Assembly: GCF_000621205.1 (NCBI RefSeq)
Contig: NZ_JHYY01000021.1
Location: 42,719-106,718 of the forward strand
DNA: 64,000 bases
Direction: 5' to 3'
Origin: Halotalea alkalilenta DSM 17697
GTDB taxonomy: Bacteria; Pseudomonadota; Gammaproteobacteria; Pseudomonadales; Halomonadaceae
Part shown: in pieces, positions 7,936 through 17,066 of the stretch
How the letters are laid out: every line of letters starts with the position of its first letter
Numbering within the stretch: the stretch's first letter is position 1
The notes under the pieces: model-generated
Told to the model about the DNA's origin: nothing
Seen by the model: the letters and a program-made list of their open reading frames with translations, nothing else
Databases searched by the model: none
Program-made: the position numbers and the translations under genes

Positions 7936-9243
7936 ATGGCCCAGGTACACAAAGCCCCGCGCTTGTCGGCGGGCCAGCGAACGATCAGGAACCTGCGCTG
8001 GTGGATAGTGGGTTTCGCCCTGCTCGCCGGAATCATCAACTACATGGACCGCAGCGCGATCGCCATCGCCGCACCGGAGCTGATGCGCGAATTCAACCTG
8101 AGCGCTGCGGACATCGGGCTGCTCGGCACCATATTTTCATGGACCTACGCCTTCTCCCAGCTGCCTACCGGCTGGCTGGTCGATAAGCTCGGCGCGCGCA
8201 GGATGTACTTCATCGCCATCGCCGGCTGGAGCATCGCCACCGCGCTGATGGCGTTCGGCACCCGGCTATGGCATTTCGTCGTTTTCCGCGCCCTGCTCGG
8301 GGTGATGGAGGCCCCCAACTCGCCTGCCTCGGCCAAGCTGACCGCCGACTGGTTCCCCCGCGCGGAACGAGGCCAGGCCACGGCGATCTGGGACAGCGGT
8401 TCGAAATGGGGCCCGGCGATCGCGCCTCCCGTGCTGACCCTGATCATGATCACCCTGGGCTGGAAGGCGATCTTCTTGATTCTCGGCCTGGCCGGGCTTG
8501 TGCTGGCAGTGGCGTTCTACCTGTTCTATCGCACTCCGGAGAACCACCGCCGCATCACCGCCGAGGAGCTCGAGATGATCGAGCAGGACCGCGCCGCCCA
8601 GCCGCTGCGTCATGCCAAGGTCTCCTGGCTGGGGCTGTTCAGGCACCGTCAGGTGTGGGGAATGATGGCGGGATTCTTCTGCGTGATCTGGATCTGGAAC
8701 ATCTTCATCATCTTCCTGCCGCTCTATCTCCAGCACACCCACGGCGTGAGCATCAAAGGCACGGGGTGGCTTGCCGCCATCCCGTTCCTCGGCGCGGCGA
8801 TAATCGGTATCTGCGGTGGCTACGTGATGACTCGCTACGCCAAGACCTCGGGCAAGGGCACCCTGACCACCAAGCGCCACGTGATGAGCGTCGCCGCAGT
8901 CGCCGCAGGCGCATTGGTCTGCCTGATTCCGCTGGTACCGACGCTATGGATGTCGATCGTGGTAATGACCCTGGCGCTTGGCTTCATCGCCACCATGCAG
9001 GCGGCCGCCTGGGCGATGCCGAGCGACGTGGTCGGCGCTTCCAAGGTCGCCTCGGTGGGCGCGATCCAGAATTTCGGCGGCTACTTCGGCGGCGCCTTCG
9101 CGCCGCTGCTGACCGGCATACTGGTCGACCGCACCGGCTCCTATACGCTTTCGTTTTTGATCGGCGGGGTGATCGCCGCGATGGCGGCGGTCGCCTATTC
9201 GACCCTGGTGCGCTCGCCGATCACCGAAGACCGTGACGACTGA
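7936..9243 (+). CDS. MFS transporter, anion:cation symporter type (sugar-acid importer)
   Basis: A 435-residue, 12-helix major facilitator. The YMDRSAIAIAAP motif after helix 1, the LVDKLGARR loop between helices 2 and 3, and EAPNSPASAKLTADWFPRAER are typical of the anion:cation symporter (GudP/GarP/ExuT) group, whose members import organic anions such as glucarate, galactarate and hexuronates. ATG 7936 is chosen because AAGGAG lies seven bases upstream; the open frame extends to 7870 without family sequence. The DenD-like gene follows after 24 bases, so both are probably one transcript. With GntP at the other end, the island has two different sugar-acid importers. Confidence 0.93.
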   Translation: MAQVHKAPRLSAGQRTIRNLRWWIVGFALLAGIINYMDRSAIAIAAPELMREFNLSAADIGLLGTIFSWTYAFSQLPTGWLVDKLGARRMYFIAIAGWSIATALMAFGTRLWHFVVFRALLGVMEAPNSPASAKLTADWFPRAERGQATAIWDSGSKWGPAIAPPVLTLIMITLGWKAIFLILGLAGLVLAVAFYLFYRTPENHRRITAEELEMIEQDRAAQPLRHAKVSWLGLFRHRQVWGMMAGFFCVIWIWNIFIIFLPLYLQHTHGVSIKGTGWLAAIPFLGAAIIGICGGYVMTRYAKTSGKGTLTTKRHVMSVAAVAAGALVCLIPLVPTLWMSIVVMTLALGFIATMQAAAWAMPSDVVGASKVASVGAIQNFGGYFGGAFAPLLTGILVDRTGSYTLSFLIGGVIAAMAAVAYSTLVRSPITEDRDD

Positions 9244-9267
9244 TTCCCTCGACCCAAGGAGTACTCC

Positions 9268-10245
9268 ATGCACGTTGCCATCATCGGCGCGGCCGGCATG
9301 GTCGGCGTCAAGCTGACCCAGGCGTTGATCGAGCCAAGCGCGCGCCACGGCCTCGAGATAGAAGCACTGACGCTCATCGATGTGGTCGAACCGCCGCTGC
9401 CCGAGACGTTTCAAGGCGAACTGCACCGGGAAGTGCGTGATCTGTCGGCGCCGGGAGAAGCGCAGCGCCTGGTAGAACGGCGACCCGACCTGATCTTCCA
9501 TCTGGCGGCGATCGTCTCCGGCGAAGCGGAGCGCGATTTCGACAAGGGCTACCGGATCAATCTCGACGGCACCCGCGAGCTGTTCGATGCGATCCGCCAG
9601 GCCAACCTCGGCAGCGGCTACTGCCCTCGGCTGGTCTTCACCTCATCGATCGCGGTATTCGGCGCACCGCTGCCGGAACGCATCGGCGACGACTTCCACT
9701 CGACGCCGCTGACCAGCTATGGCACCCAGAAAGCGATCTGCGAGCTGCTGCTCGCCGACTGTACCCGGCGCGGCTTCTTCGACGGCATCGGCATCCGGCT
9801 ACCCACGCTCTGCGTGCGCCCCGGCAAACCCAACCTTGCTGCATCGGGCTTTTTCTCCAGCATCATTCGCGAGCCGCTGGTCGGCCAGCCCGCGATCCTG
9901 CCGGTGCCGCGCGAGGTGCGCCACTGGTTCGCCTCGCCCCGCTCCGCCGTCGGCTTCCTGCTCCATGCGGCGACGATCGATACCGCGCTCATCGGCCCAC
10001 GCCGCAACCTGTCGATGCCGGGAGTGAGCGCCACCGTCGATGATCAGATAGAAGCACTGCGCCGCATCGCCGGTGACGCGGCGGTGGCGCTGATCGAGGA
10101 ACGGCCCGACCCAGAGATCATCGCCATGATCGGCGGCTGGGCGGCGGGCTTCGACGCCGAGCGAGCGACGGCGCTGGGATTCACCGCCGAGCGCGACTTC
10201 GAGCAAATCATCCGAGCCCACATCGAAGACGAGCTGGAACCCTGA
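9268..10245 (+). CDS. denD: DenD-like extended SDR, D-erythronate 2-dehydrogenase family
   Basis: A 325-residue NAD-dependent epimerase/dehydratase-fold protein. The nucleotide-binding motif is GAAGMVG (residues 7-13), the catalytic serine lies in FTSSIAVFG, and Tyr151/Lys155 form the YxxxK pair in TSYGTQK. The sequence resembles what I remember of DenD, the D-erythronate dehydrogenase of acid-sugar (tetronate) pathways, which oxidises C2 of D-erythronate. The usual DenD partners OtnK and OtnC are not in this window, so the substrate may differ. It starts 24 bases after the MFS gene with an AAGGAGTACTCC ribosome-binding site. The symbol is by family resemblance. Confidence 0.78.
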   Translation: MHVAIIGAAGMVGVKLTQALIEPSARHGLEIEALTLIDVVEPPLPETFQGELHREVRDLSAPGEAQRLVERRPDLIFHLAAIVSGEAERDFDKGYRINLDGTRELFDAIRQANLGSGYCPRLVFTSSIAVFGAPLPERIGDDFHSTPLTSYGTQKAICELLLADCTRRGFFDGIGIRLPTLCVRPGKPNLAASGFFSSIIREPLVGQPAILPVPREVRHWFASPRSAVGFLLHAATIDTALIGPRRNLSMPGVSATVDDQIEALRRIAGDAAVALIEERPDPEIIAMIGGWAAGFDAERATALGFTAERDFEQIIRAHIEDELEP

Positions 10246-10252
10246 GCGCGCA

Positions 10253-10287
10253 CCCTGGTCCTCGGCGCCGCCGCCGGGCTACCAGGG
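10253..10287. terminator. Possible shared terminator hairpin
   Basis: CCCTGGT pairs with ACCAGGG around a GC-rich inner region, in the 58-base gap between the convergent denD and SorC genes. There is no T run, so termination here is uncertain. Confidence 0.35.
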
Positions 10288-10303
10288 CAACGGCGCTTCG
10301 AGC

Positions 10304-11275
10304 TCAGCGCCGCCCCACCTCGTCGAGACTCAGGATGGTATGGGCATTGGTCGCACTGGTGGCGAGGGTGTCGATCACCCCGGTGCGCAGCGCGCCGAGT
10401 ATCCCGGCAGCCTTGGTATTTTCGCTGGCGATCGCGATGACATCGGGGATCCGCGCAAGATCGCTGATCGACAGTCCGATCACTCGTCCCTGCATCGGCG
10501 TCTTGGCCGGACGGCCATGGATATCGATGAAGTCGTACCCCATCATGTCACCGATCGTTCCGGCCAGCCGCGCCTCGGCGATCTCCTGGGGCGTGAACCA
10601 CCCCATCCGCGCCATGTTGCTGTTCTCGCTCAGATCTCCGACCCCGATCAGGGCGATATCGGCGCGTCGGGCGCGATCGAGGGTCTGGCGCACGGTGATG
10701 TTGTCGAGCAGCCGCTCGCGCGCGGTCGCGTCCTGCACCAGCGCCGGGGCATAGAGCGTCTCGCTCTCGCCGCCGAACCTGGCCGCCAAGCGCCGGCAGA
10801 TATGGTCAGGGTTCATGTACTCGCCGGCACGCAAAGAGCCACCGATCGCGCAAATGAACGAGCAGCGTCGCGCCTGCTGGACGAACACGTTGTCGGCGAC
10901 GGAGCCGACATTTCGCCCCATGCCCACGGCGACGATCGCACCGTCGTCGAGCGTGCGGGCCAGGTGGTCGGCGACCAGGCTGGCAACGTTGGAGCGCTGG
11001 CGCTCCTCGTCGCCGTGGTCGAGCGCGATCAGCGCCCGCTTGATGCCGAAGCGACGCTTCAACTCCTGCTCTATCTCGGCACTGACCGCGGGGTGCAGCC
11101 GCACCCGTACGTCGACGATGCCTTCCATATGGGCACGCTTGAGCAGTCGCCCCACCTTGATCCGGGAAATCCCCAGCCGCTGGGCGATCGCCTCCTGGGT
11201 CTCGCCTTCGACATAGTAGAGTGCGGCGATCTCGGTCATCAGATCAGCCTCGCCAACCTCACTGCGCTCGCTCAT
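10304..11275 (-). CDS. SorC-family (EryD-like) sugar-binding transcriptional regulator
   Basis: A 323-residue SorC/DeoR-type regulator. The N-terminal helix-turn-helix is clear (ETQEAIAQRLGISRIKVGRL, about residues 25-45), followed by a long NagB/RpiA-like phosphosugar-binding domain with VGMGRNVGSVAD, CAIGGSLRAGEYMNPD and VIGLSISDLARIP. EryD, which controls erythritol genes in Brucella and rhizobia, is of this type; effectors are usually sugar phosphates. It sits between denD and the kinase operon and is transcribed divergently from the latter, the classic position of a local regulator. ATG 11275 with upstream GGGGGAG is chosen over an in-frame start at 11398. Confidence 0.92.
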   Translation of the reverse strand: MSERSEVGEADLMTEIAALYYVEGETQEAIAQRLGISRIKVGRLLKRAHMEGIVDVRVRLHPAVSAEIEQELKRRFGIKRALIALDHGDEERQRSNVASLVADHLARTLDDGAIVAVGMGRNVGSVADNVFVQQARRCSFICAIGGSLRAGEYMNPDHICRRLAARFGGESETLYAPALVQDATARERLLDNITVRQTLDRARRADIALIGVGDLSENSNMARMGWFTPQEIAEARLAGTIGDMMGYDFIDIHGRPAKTPMQGRVIGLSISDLARIPDVIAIASENTKAAGILGALRTGVIDTLATSATNAHTILSLDEVGRR

Positions 11276-11604
11276 CGTTCTTTTTCTCCCCCACTCGTTC
11301 GACAGCCTCCTGGCGCGCCCAACGATAGCACAGCCATAAAAGCCGGCCGGACAAACGCCACATCTCAACTTTTGATCACCACAGGAACTTTGGATCAATC
11401 GCCAGCAGAAAGCACACGACCCAGCGCAAGCCGAGCCACACCAAGGGATGAAAGGCTAAATAGCGATCAACCAAAGTCGTATATAGACATTCCTCCAGCC
11501 GATCGATACTGGATTCATCTCATCATTTGTTCACGCAAAGATCATATATCCGGTATCACCGGTGCAGCGCGCCCGCCAGGCGCCCCGCCACAGGAGCCAG
11601 ACCC
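11276..11604. promoter_or_regulatory. Divergent control region between the SorC regulator and the kinase operon
   Basis: A 329-base non-coding region. On the regulator side it holds CTTTTGATC (11369-11377) and TTTGGATCAA near 11390. On the kinase side it holds ACCAAAGTCG (11470-11479), GATACT (11505-11510) and TGTTCA (11528-11533), blocks also found before the MFS-denD pair at 7721-7782. Repeated GATC plus CAAAGT elements are the best operator candidates for the SorC protein. No small gene is visible. Confidence 0.55.
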
Positions 11605-13344
11605 ATGACTCGTCTGTTCAATCGCCCCTCGGACTTCGCCAGCGAGCTGATCGAAGGCTTCGTCGCCGCCTATTCCGACAAGGTCCGCCAAGTTCCCGGC
11701 GGCGTAGTGCGCAATACCCGATCGAGGCCGGGTGAGGTCGCGGTGGTGATCGGCGGCGGGTCGGGGCATTACCCGGCCTTCTCCGGGCTGGTCGGCCAGG
11801 GACTCGCCCATGGCGCGGCGATGGGCAACCTGTTCGCCTCGCCCTCCGCCCGCCAGGTCTATTCCGTCTCCCGCGCCGCCGACAACGGCGGCGGGGTGAT
11901 CCTGAGCTTCGGCAACTACGCCGGCGACGTACTCCATTTCGGCATGGCCAAGGAGCGCCTCAACTCGGAAGGCATCCGCTGCGAGGTGCTGCCGGTCACC
12001 GACGACATCTCGAGTGCGCCGATCGAGGAGCGCCACAAACGGCGCGGCATCGCGGGCGACTTGACCGTGTTCAAGACCGCCGCTGCCGCCGCCGAGGCCG
12101 GCTACGACTTCGACACCACGCTCGCGGTGGCCAGGCGCGCCAATGAGCGCACCCGCTCGCTCGGCGTCGCCTTCTCCGGCTGCACGCTGCCCGGCGCCAG
12201 CCAGCCGCTGTTCGAGGTCGCCGCCAACAAGATGGCGCTCGGCATGGGTATCCATGGCGAGCCGGGCATCGAGGACTGCGACATCCCCACCGCCGACGAA
12301 CTCGCCGAACGACTGGTCGCTACGCTGCTCGAGGAGCTGCCGGAAGGGGTCGAATCGCCCCGCGGCCAGCGCGTCACGGTGCTGCTCAATGGCCTCGGCA
12401 GCGTCAAGTACGAAGAGCTATTCGTCGTCTATCGGCGAGTTGCCCAGCTGCTCGCCGATGCCGGCATCGAGGTAATCGAACCCGAAGTCGGCGAGCTGGT
12501 CACCAGCTTCGACATGGCAGGGCTCTCCCTCACTCTTTTCTGGCTCGACGAAGAGCTGGAACGGCTATGGCGCGCACCCGCCGCGACGCCAGCGTTTCGC
12601 AAGGGCGAGATCACCCTCGCCGAACCGCTCGAGGCGACCGAGCTCGAAATTCCCGACCTCGACGTGGTTACCCCAGCCTCCGGCGAATCGCGCCGCGCCG
12701 CCGCCTGCGTGCTCACCGCCCTGGAGGCGGCCGAGCGAGTGGTGCTCGCCAACGTCGAGAGGCTCGGCCGGATCGATGCGATCGCCGGCGACGGCGACCA
12801 CGGCATCGGTATGGAGCGCGGCGTAAAAGCCGCGGTGGAAAAGGCGCGCGAGCTCGAAGCCCGCGATGCCGGCGCCGGCACCCTCTTGACCCGTGCCGCC
12901 GATGCCTGGGCCGATCGTGCCGGCGGCACCTCAGGCGCGCTGTGGGGGGTAGCGCTGGGCGCGCTGGGCACCGCGATCGGCGACGAGCACGCCCCCGACG
13001 CCAAACGCGTCAGCGAAGGCGTACGCCGGGCGCTGGAGGGCATCATCCACTTCGGCAAAGCCTCTCCCGGCGACAAGACCATGGTCGACGCGCTGATCCC
13101 CTTCCACCAGACCCTCGAACGCGAGGTCGAAGGCGGCGCCGAGCTTGCCCAGGCCTGGCGCAAGGCGGCCGAGGCCGCGCATCGAGCCGCTGAGGAAAGC
13201 GCTCACCTGGTACCCAAGATCGGCCGCGCCCGCCCCCTGGCGGAGAAGAGCGTCGGCACCCCTGATCCCGGCGCGATCTCGCTGGCGCTGATCGTCGCCG
13301 CAGTCGGCGAAGTGATCAGCAAAGGCACTCCCGTTACCGCATGA
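11605..13344 (+). CDS. Fused DhaK-DhaL kinase, predicted L-erythrulose (tetrulose) kinase
   Basis: A 579-residue ATP-dependent dihydroxyacetone-kinase-type enzyme. The DhaK domain (about 1-330) has [12 protein letters not shown] from residue 50, [12 protein letters not shown] (Asp108) and the substrate-binding His217 in GMGIHGEPG. The DhaL domain (about 365-579) binds nucleotide through [10 protein letters not shown] (393-401) and GGTSGALWG. Genome context with RpiB-like and TPI-like isomerases and an EryD-like regulator matches LerK, the L-erythrulose kinase of tetritol pathways, rather than glycerol metabolism. ATG 11605 has CAGGAG upstream; the open frame back to 11527 is not family sequence. 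It overlaps or closely abuts the next gene. Confidence 0.88.
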   Translation: MTRLFNRPSDFASELIEGFVAAYSDKVRQVPGGVVRNTRSRPGEVAVVIGGGSGHYPAFSGLVGQGLAHGAAMGNLFASPSARQVYSVSRAADNGGGVILSFGNYAGDVLHFGMAKERLNSEGIRCEVLPVTDDISSAPIEERHKRRGIAGDLTVFKTAAAAAEAGYDFDTTLAVARRANERTRSLGVAFSGCTLPGASQPLFEVAANKMALGMGIHGEPGIEDCDIPTADELAERLVATLLEELPEGVESPRGQRVTVLLNGLGSVKYEELFVVYRRVAQLLADAGIEVIEPEVGELVTSFDMAGLSLTLFWLDEELERLWRAPAATPAFRKGEITLAEPLEATELEIPDLDVVTPASGESRRAAACVLTALEAAERVVLANVERLGRIDAIAGDGDHGIGMERGVKAAVEKARELEARDAGAGTLLTRAADAWADRAGGTSGALWGVALGALGTAIGDEHAPDAKRVSEGVRRALEGIIHFGKASPGDKTMVDALIPFHQTLEREVEGGAELAQAWRKAAEAAHRAAEESAHLVPKIGRARPLAEKSVGTPDPGAISLALIVAAVGEVISKGTPVTA

Positions 13345-13361
13345 CCCAAGGACTCCTGAAC

Positions 13362-13847
13362 ATGACCGACAAACTGCGCATCATCATCGGTTCCGACGAC
13401 GCCGGCTACGAATACAAAGAAGCGCTCAAGGCGGACCTGCTCGAAAGCCCGCTGGTCGCCTCGGTCGAGGATGTCGGCGTCGATGCCGACTGCTCCATCG
13501 CCTATCCGCACGTCGCGATCAGCGCAGCGGAAAAGGTCAGCGCCGGCGAAGCGGACCGGGCGCTACTGATCTGCGGCACCGGGCTGGGCGTTGCGATCTC
13601 GGCCAACAAGGTGCCGGGCATCCGCGCGGTGACCGCCCACGACGGCTTCTCCGTCGAGCGGGCGATTCTCAGCAACAATGCCCAGGTGCTCTGCATGGGC
13701 CAGCGGGTGGTCGGGCTCGAGCTCGCACGGCGGCTGGCGCGCGAATGGCTGACCTATCGCTTCGATGAGAGCTCCGCCTCGGCGGCCAAGGTCCAGGCGC
13801 TGAGCGACTACGAAGCCACGCACGCCGAGGCCGAGAAACATTCATGA
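13362..13847 (+). CDS. RpiB-family isomerase, DerI/EryI-like D-erythrulose-4-phosphate isomerase
   Basis: A 161-residue member of the ribose-5-phosphate isomerase B fold. The catalytic cysteine is in [20 protein letters not shown] (Cys71). The usual GSDHAG motif reads [11 protein letters not shown] and the usual C/VHD reads AHD, as I remember for DerI/EryI enzymes that convert D-erythrulose-4-P to D-erythrose-4-P. Context strongly supports that reading. ATG 13362 is preceded by AAGGA; an earlier ATG at 13341 overlaps the kinase stop as ATGA but has no ribosome-binding site, so the start is uncertain by seven codons. It overlaps the next gene by four bases. Confidence 0.85.
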   Translation: MTDKLRIIIGSDDAGYEYKEALKADLLESPLVASVEDVGVDADCSIAYPHVAISAAEKVSAGEADRALLICGTGLGVAISANKVPGIRAVTAHDGFSVERAILSNNAQVLCMGQRVVGLELARRLAREWLTYRFDESSASAAKVQALSDYEATHAEAEKHS

Positions 13848-14605
13848 GCGCAGCGCCCATCATTCTCGGCATGAGCCTCAAGATGTACTTCGGCCAGCGC
13901 CGCACGCTCGACTGGTGCCGAGAAGTGGCGAGCACGATCGCCCGCCACCCGGCTGTCCTCGAAGGCCGGGTCGAGCTGTTCCTGCTGCCCAGCTTTCCGC
14001 TGATCGCCCCCGCGCAGGAGATCTTCTCCACCACCCCGATGCGCATCGGTGCCCAGGACCTGCACTGGGAGGATCAGGGCGCCTTCACCGGCGAAGTCAG
14101 CGGCGCCCTGCTGGCGGAAATGGGCGCGCGCTATGCCGAAATCGGCCATGCCGAGCGTCGTCGCCTGTTCGGCGAGACCGACGAGACGGTGGCATTGAAA
14201 ACCGCGGCTGCGCTGCGCAACGGCCTGACCCCGGTGCTCTGCGTCGGTGAAACGCACCAAGGCAGCGCCGGGGAAGCCGCGCAGGCATGCCTCGCTCAGC
14301 TGGAGAGCGCGCTCACTGAAGCGCAGCGCCAGGGCCTGAGCGGCGAAGTGATCCTCGCCTATGAGCCCGTATGGGCGATAGGCGCAGCCGAATCGGCCAC
14401 CCCGGCATTCATCGCCGAGGTCTGCGATCTGCTGCGCGCCGGAATCTCGAATGCGGGCCACCGTGCCAGGATCATCTATGGCGGCAGTGCCGGGCCGGGC
14501 CTGCTGTCGCGCATCCAGGACAGCGCAGATGGCCTGTTCCTCGGCCGCTTCGCCCACGATCCACGCGCCTTCGCCAGCATCCTCGATGAGGTCCAGCTGC
14601 GCTGA
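13844..14605 (+). CDS. TPI-like isomerase, LerI/EryH-like L-erythrulose-1-phosphate isomerase
   Basis: A 253-residue triosephosphate-isomerase-fold protein. Catalytic residues remain: Lys13, His102 in EIGHAERR and Glu174 in AYEPVWAIG. Several TPI hallmarks differ: the N-x-K start motif is [16 protein letters not shown] has Ala for Ser, and the phosphate loop ends in LFLGRFAH instead of a VGGASL-type sequence. Such divergence and the partner genes fit LerI/EryH, which interconvert L-erythrulose-1-P and D-erythrulose-4-P. The start codon overlaps the RpiB-like stop (ATGA), indicating translational coupling. An ordinary TPI role cannot be strictly excluded. Confidence 0.83.
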   Translation: MSAAPIILGMSLKMYFGQRRTLDWCREVASTIARHPAVLEGRVELFLLPSFPLIAPAQEIFSTTPMRIGAQDLHWEDQGAFTGEVSGALLAEMGARYAEIGHAERRRLFGETDETVALKTAAALRNGLTPVLCVGETHQGSAGEAAQACLAQLESALTEAQRQGLSGEVILAYEPVWAIGAAESATPAFIAEVCDLLRAGISNAGHRARIIYGGSAGPGLLSRIQDSADGLFLGRFAHDPRAFASILDEVQLR

Positions 14606-14607
14606 GG

Positions 14608-14642
14608 CCTTTCCCGCCCCTTCTGCACGCGGCGGGAAAAGG
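14608..14642 (+). terminator. Possible terminator of the kinase-isomerase operon
   Basis: CCTTTCCCGCC pairs with GGCGGGAAAAGG (one bulged A) across a 12-base loop, starting two bases after the TPI-like stop codon. No T run follows, so it may be a weak terminator or an mRNA-stabilising hairpin. Confidence 0.45.
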
Positions 14643-14660
14643 CTCGCGGCAGCACGGCAG

Positions 14661-14675
14661 TGAAAATCATTATCA
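14661..14675. promoter_or_regulatory. Fur-box-like sequence
   Basis: TGAAAATCATTATCA matches the 7-1-7 Fur consensus TGATAATNATTATCA except at one position. No iron gene is adjacent; tkt starts 261 bases downstream. A 7-bp hairpin overlaps its right end. It could control tkt or an unannotated small RNA, or be chance. Confidence 0.4.
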
Positions 14676-14936
14676 CGGCTATCCAGCCGTGGGAATGGAC
14701 ACTATCCTGTGACGATGAGCCGTGGCCGTGTCGCGACAACCGCCAACGCCCGTAGTATGGCGCCCGCGCCGCGACAAGCCGCCGCCCGTCATCGATGGCG
14801 CGCGACGAGCGCGGGCGACCACGGGATAACCACCGATGGCGCTGCGTCGCAAAATTGCGTAGCTTTCCTACATTCCGGTCGGTCAGGCCGATCGCATCCT
14901 CGACACTCACAGTGAACCTCAGGAGCCTCTAACGTC

Positions 14937-16928
14937 ATGCCGTCACGTCGTCAGCTCGCCAACGCGATTCGCGCCCTCTCCATGGATGCCGTCCAGAAGG
15001 CCAACTCAGGTCACCCGGGCATGCCGATGGGGATGGCGGACATCGCAGAGGTACTATGGAGAGGCCACCTCAAGCACAACCCGAACAACCCGGACTGGCA
15101 GGATCGCGACCGCTTCATCCTCTCCAACGGTCACGGTTCGATGCTGCACTACTCGCTGCTCCATCTCACCGGCTACGACCTGCCGATGAAGGAGCTCGAG
15201 AACTTCCGCCAACTCGGATCGAAGACTCCCGGACACCCGGAGCACGGCTACACCGCCGGCATCGAGACCACCACCGGCCCGCTCGGCCAGGGCCTGGCCA
15301 ACGGCGTCGGCATGGCGATCGCCGAGCGCACCCTCGCCGCCCAGTTCAACCGCGGCGACCACAAAGTGGTCGACCACCGGGTCTGGGTCTTCGCCGGCGA
15401 CGGCTGCCTGATGGAGGGCATCAGCCACGAGGCCTGCTCGCTGGCCGGCACCCTCGGCCTCGGCAACCTGGTGGTGTTCTACGATGACAACGGCATCTCG
15501 ATCGATGGCGAGGTCGAAGGCTGGTTCACCGACGATACCGCCAAGCGCTTCGAAGCCTACGACTGGAACGTGATCGGCCCGATCGACGGCCACGACGCCG
15601 AACAGATCGATGCGGCGATCAACCAGGCCAAGCAGGTCGACGACAAGCCTTCGATCATCATCTGCAAGACCGTGATCGGCTTCGGCTCACCGAACAAGGC
15701 CGGCAAGGAAGAGAGCCACGGCGCCGCCCTCGGCGACGACGAAGTCGCCCTGGCACGCAAGGAGCTCGGCTGGGACTACCCGCCGTTCGTCATCCCGCAG
15801 GAGATCTACGACGCTTGGGACGCCCGCGAAAAGGGCGCCCAGCTCGAAGCCGAGCACGACAAGGTACTCAGCGCCTACGCCGAGGCCTATCCGGAGCTGG
15901 CCAAGGAGCTCGAGCGCCGCTATTCCGGTGCGCTGCCGGCCGCGTTCGATCCCGACAAGCTGATCCGTGAGGCACAGGAAAAAGGCGAGAAGATCGCTTC
16001 GCGCAAGGCCTCGCAGAACGTGCTCAACGAGCTCGGCCCGATCTTCCCGGAGCTCTTCGGCGGCAGCGCGGACCTCGCGCCTTCGAACCTGACGATCTGG
16101 AAAGGCGTCGAGCCGATCAGCAAGACCGACTTCGGCGGCGCCTACCTGCACTACGGGGTGCGCGAGTTCGGCATGGGGGCGATCGCCAACGGCATCGCTA
16201 CCCACGGCGGCTTCATTCCCTACGACGCCACCTTCCTGGTGTTCGTCGAGTACATGTTCAATGCCGTGCGCATGTCCGCGCTGTCGCACACCCGTATCGT
16301 CCATGTCTTCACCCATGATTCGATCGGCCTTGGCGAGGATGGCCCGACCCACCAGCCGATCGAGCAGCTCGAGGCGCTGCGCGCGCTGCCCGGCCTGCAT
16401 ACCTGGCGCCCGTCCGACTCGGTCGAGACCGCGGTGGCCTGGGTCGAAGGGATCAAGCGTGAGAAGGGCCCGACCGCTCTGGCCCTCTCCCGCCAGGGCC
16501 TGCCAGTGCAACCGCGCAGCGAAGCCCAGCTCGCCGCGATCAAACGCGGCGGCTATGTGCTGCGCGACAGTGAAGGCACCCCCGAGCTGATTCTCATCGC
16601 CACCGGTTCCGAAGTCGGCCTCGCGGTCGACGCGGCCAAGGTGCTAGAAGAGAAGGGTCGCAAGGTCCGCGTAGTGTCGATGCCCTGCACCAGCATGTTC
16701 GACGAGCAGGACGCCGAATACCGCGAATCGGTGCTGCCGCGCGCGGTGATCAAGCGGGTCGCGGTCGAGGCCGCCTCGGTCAACGGCTGGTACAAGTATG
16801 TCGGCCTCGACGGCAATATCCTCGGCATGCACAGCTATGGCGAGTCGGGCAAGGCCGAGGATCTGTTCAAGCACTTCGGCTTCACCGTCGAGAACCTGGT
16901 GAAGATCGCCGAAGAGACGCTGGGCTGA
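14937..16928 (+). CDS. tkt: Transketolase
   Basis: A full-length 663-residue transketolase, a thiamine-diphosphate enzyme of the pentose phosphate pathway. It moves two-carbon units and uses D-erythrose-4-P, the predicted end product of the upstream gene island. Visible features: [17 protein letters not shown] at the N-terminus, [27 protein letters not shown], the [15 protein letters not shown] thiamine-diphosphate motif, the [18 protein letters not shown] segment of the pyrimidine domain and [15 protein letters not shown]. It is followed by pgk and fba, but the erythrose-4-P or glyceraldehyde-3-P dehydrogenase gene that often lies between is missing. Confidence 0.98.
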   Translation: MPSRRQLANAIRALSMDAVQKANSGHPGMPMGMADIAEVLWRGHLKHNPNNPDWQDRDRFILSNGHGSMLHYSLLHLTGYDLPMKELENFRQLGSKTPGHPEHGYTAGIETTTGPLGQGLANGVGMAIAERTLAAQFNRGDHKVVDHRVWVFAGDGCLMEGISHEACSLAGTLGLGNLVVFYDDNGISIDGEVEGWFTDDTAKRFEAYDWNVIGPIDGHDAEQIDAAINQAKQVDDKPSIIICKTVIGFGSPNKAGKEESHGAALGDDEVALARKELGWDYPPFVIPQEIYDAWDAREKGAQLEAEHDKVLSAYAEAYPELAKELERRYSGALPAAFDPDKLIREAQEKGEKIASRKASQNVLNELGPIFPELFGGSADLAPSNLTIWKGVEPISKTDFGGAYLHYGVREFGMGAIANGIATHGGFIPYDATFLVFVEYMFNAVRMSALSHTRIVHVFTHDSIGLGEDGPTHQPIEQLEALRALPGLHTWRPSDSVETAVAWVEGIKREKGPTALALSRQGLPVQPRSEAQLAAIKRGGYVLRDSEGTPELILIATGSEVGLAVDAAKVLEEKGRKVRVVSMPCTSMFDEQDAEYRESVLPRAVIKRVAVEAASVNGWYKYVGLDGNILGMHSYGESGKAEDLFKHFGFTVENLVKIAEETLG

Positions 16929-16956
16929 TCCAAGCGTCGGACGCACCCACGGGCTC

Positions 16957-16994
16957 ACGCCCGCCCCGGCGACCTATCCCGCCGGGGCGGGCGT
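16957..16994. terminator. Long hairpin after tkt
   Basis: A perfect 15-bp stem, ACGCCCGCCCCGGCG with CGCCGGGGCGGGCGT, over an 8-base loop, 29 bases after the tkt stop. CTTCG follows instead of a T run. It probably terminates or processes the tkt transcript. Confidence 0.6.
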
Positions 16995-17066
16995 CTTCGC
17001 CAACAGGGCCTGCGCCCAAGCATGGCCGAGACATTCCATATTCCATTTTTTCCGTTCTAAATCATC

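Larger units (their letters stand above)
14606..14936. other. Intergenic region upstream of tkt
   Basis: This 331-base gap contains the hairpin after the TPI-like gene, a Fur-box-like sequence (14661-14675), a small hairpin (14674-14691, CACGGCT with AGCCGTG) and the tkt leader. A minus-strand open frame across it (14476-14910) lacks family sequence and is a shadow. Confidence 0.5.

Noticed and set aside
9268..13344. Complete D-erythronate (DenD-OtnI-OtnK-OtnC) pathway
   Set aside because: DenD-like and TIM-barrel proteins are present, but the kinase here is DhaK-type, not OtnK (DUF1537), and there is no class II aldolase-like OtnC. The known tetronate pathway is therefore not encoded as such.
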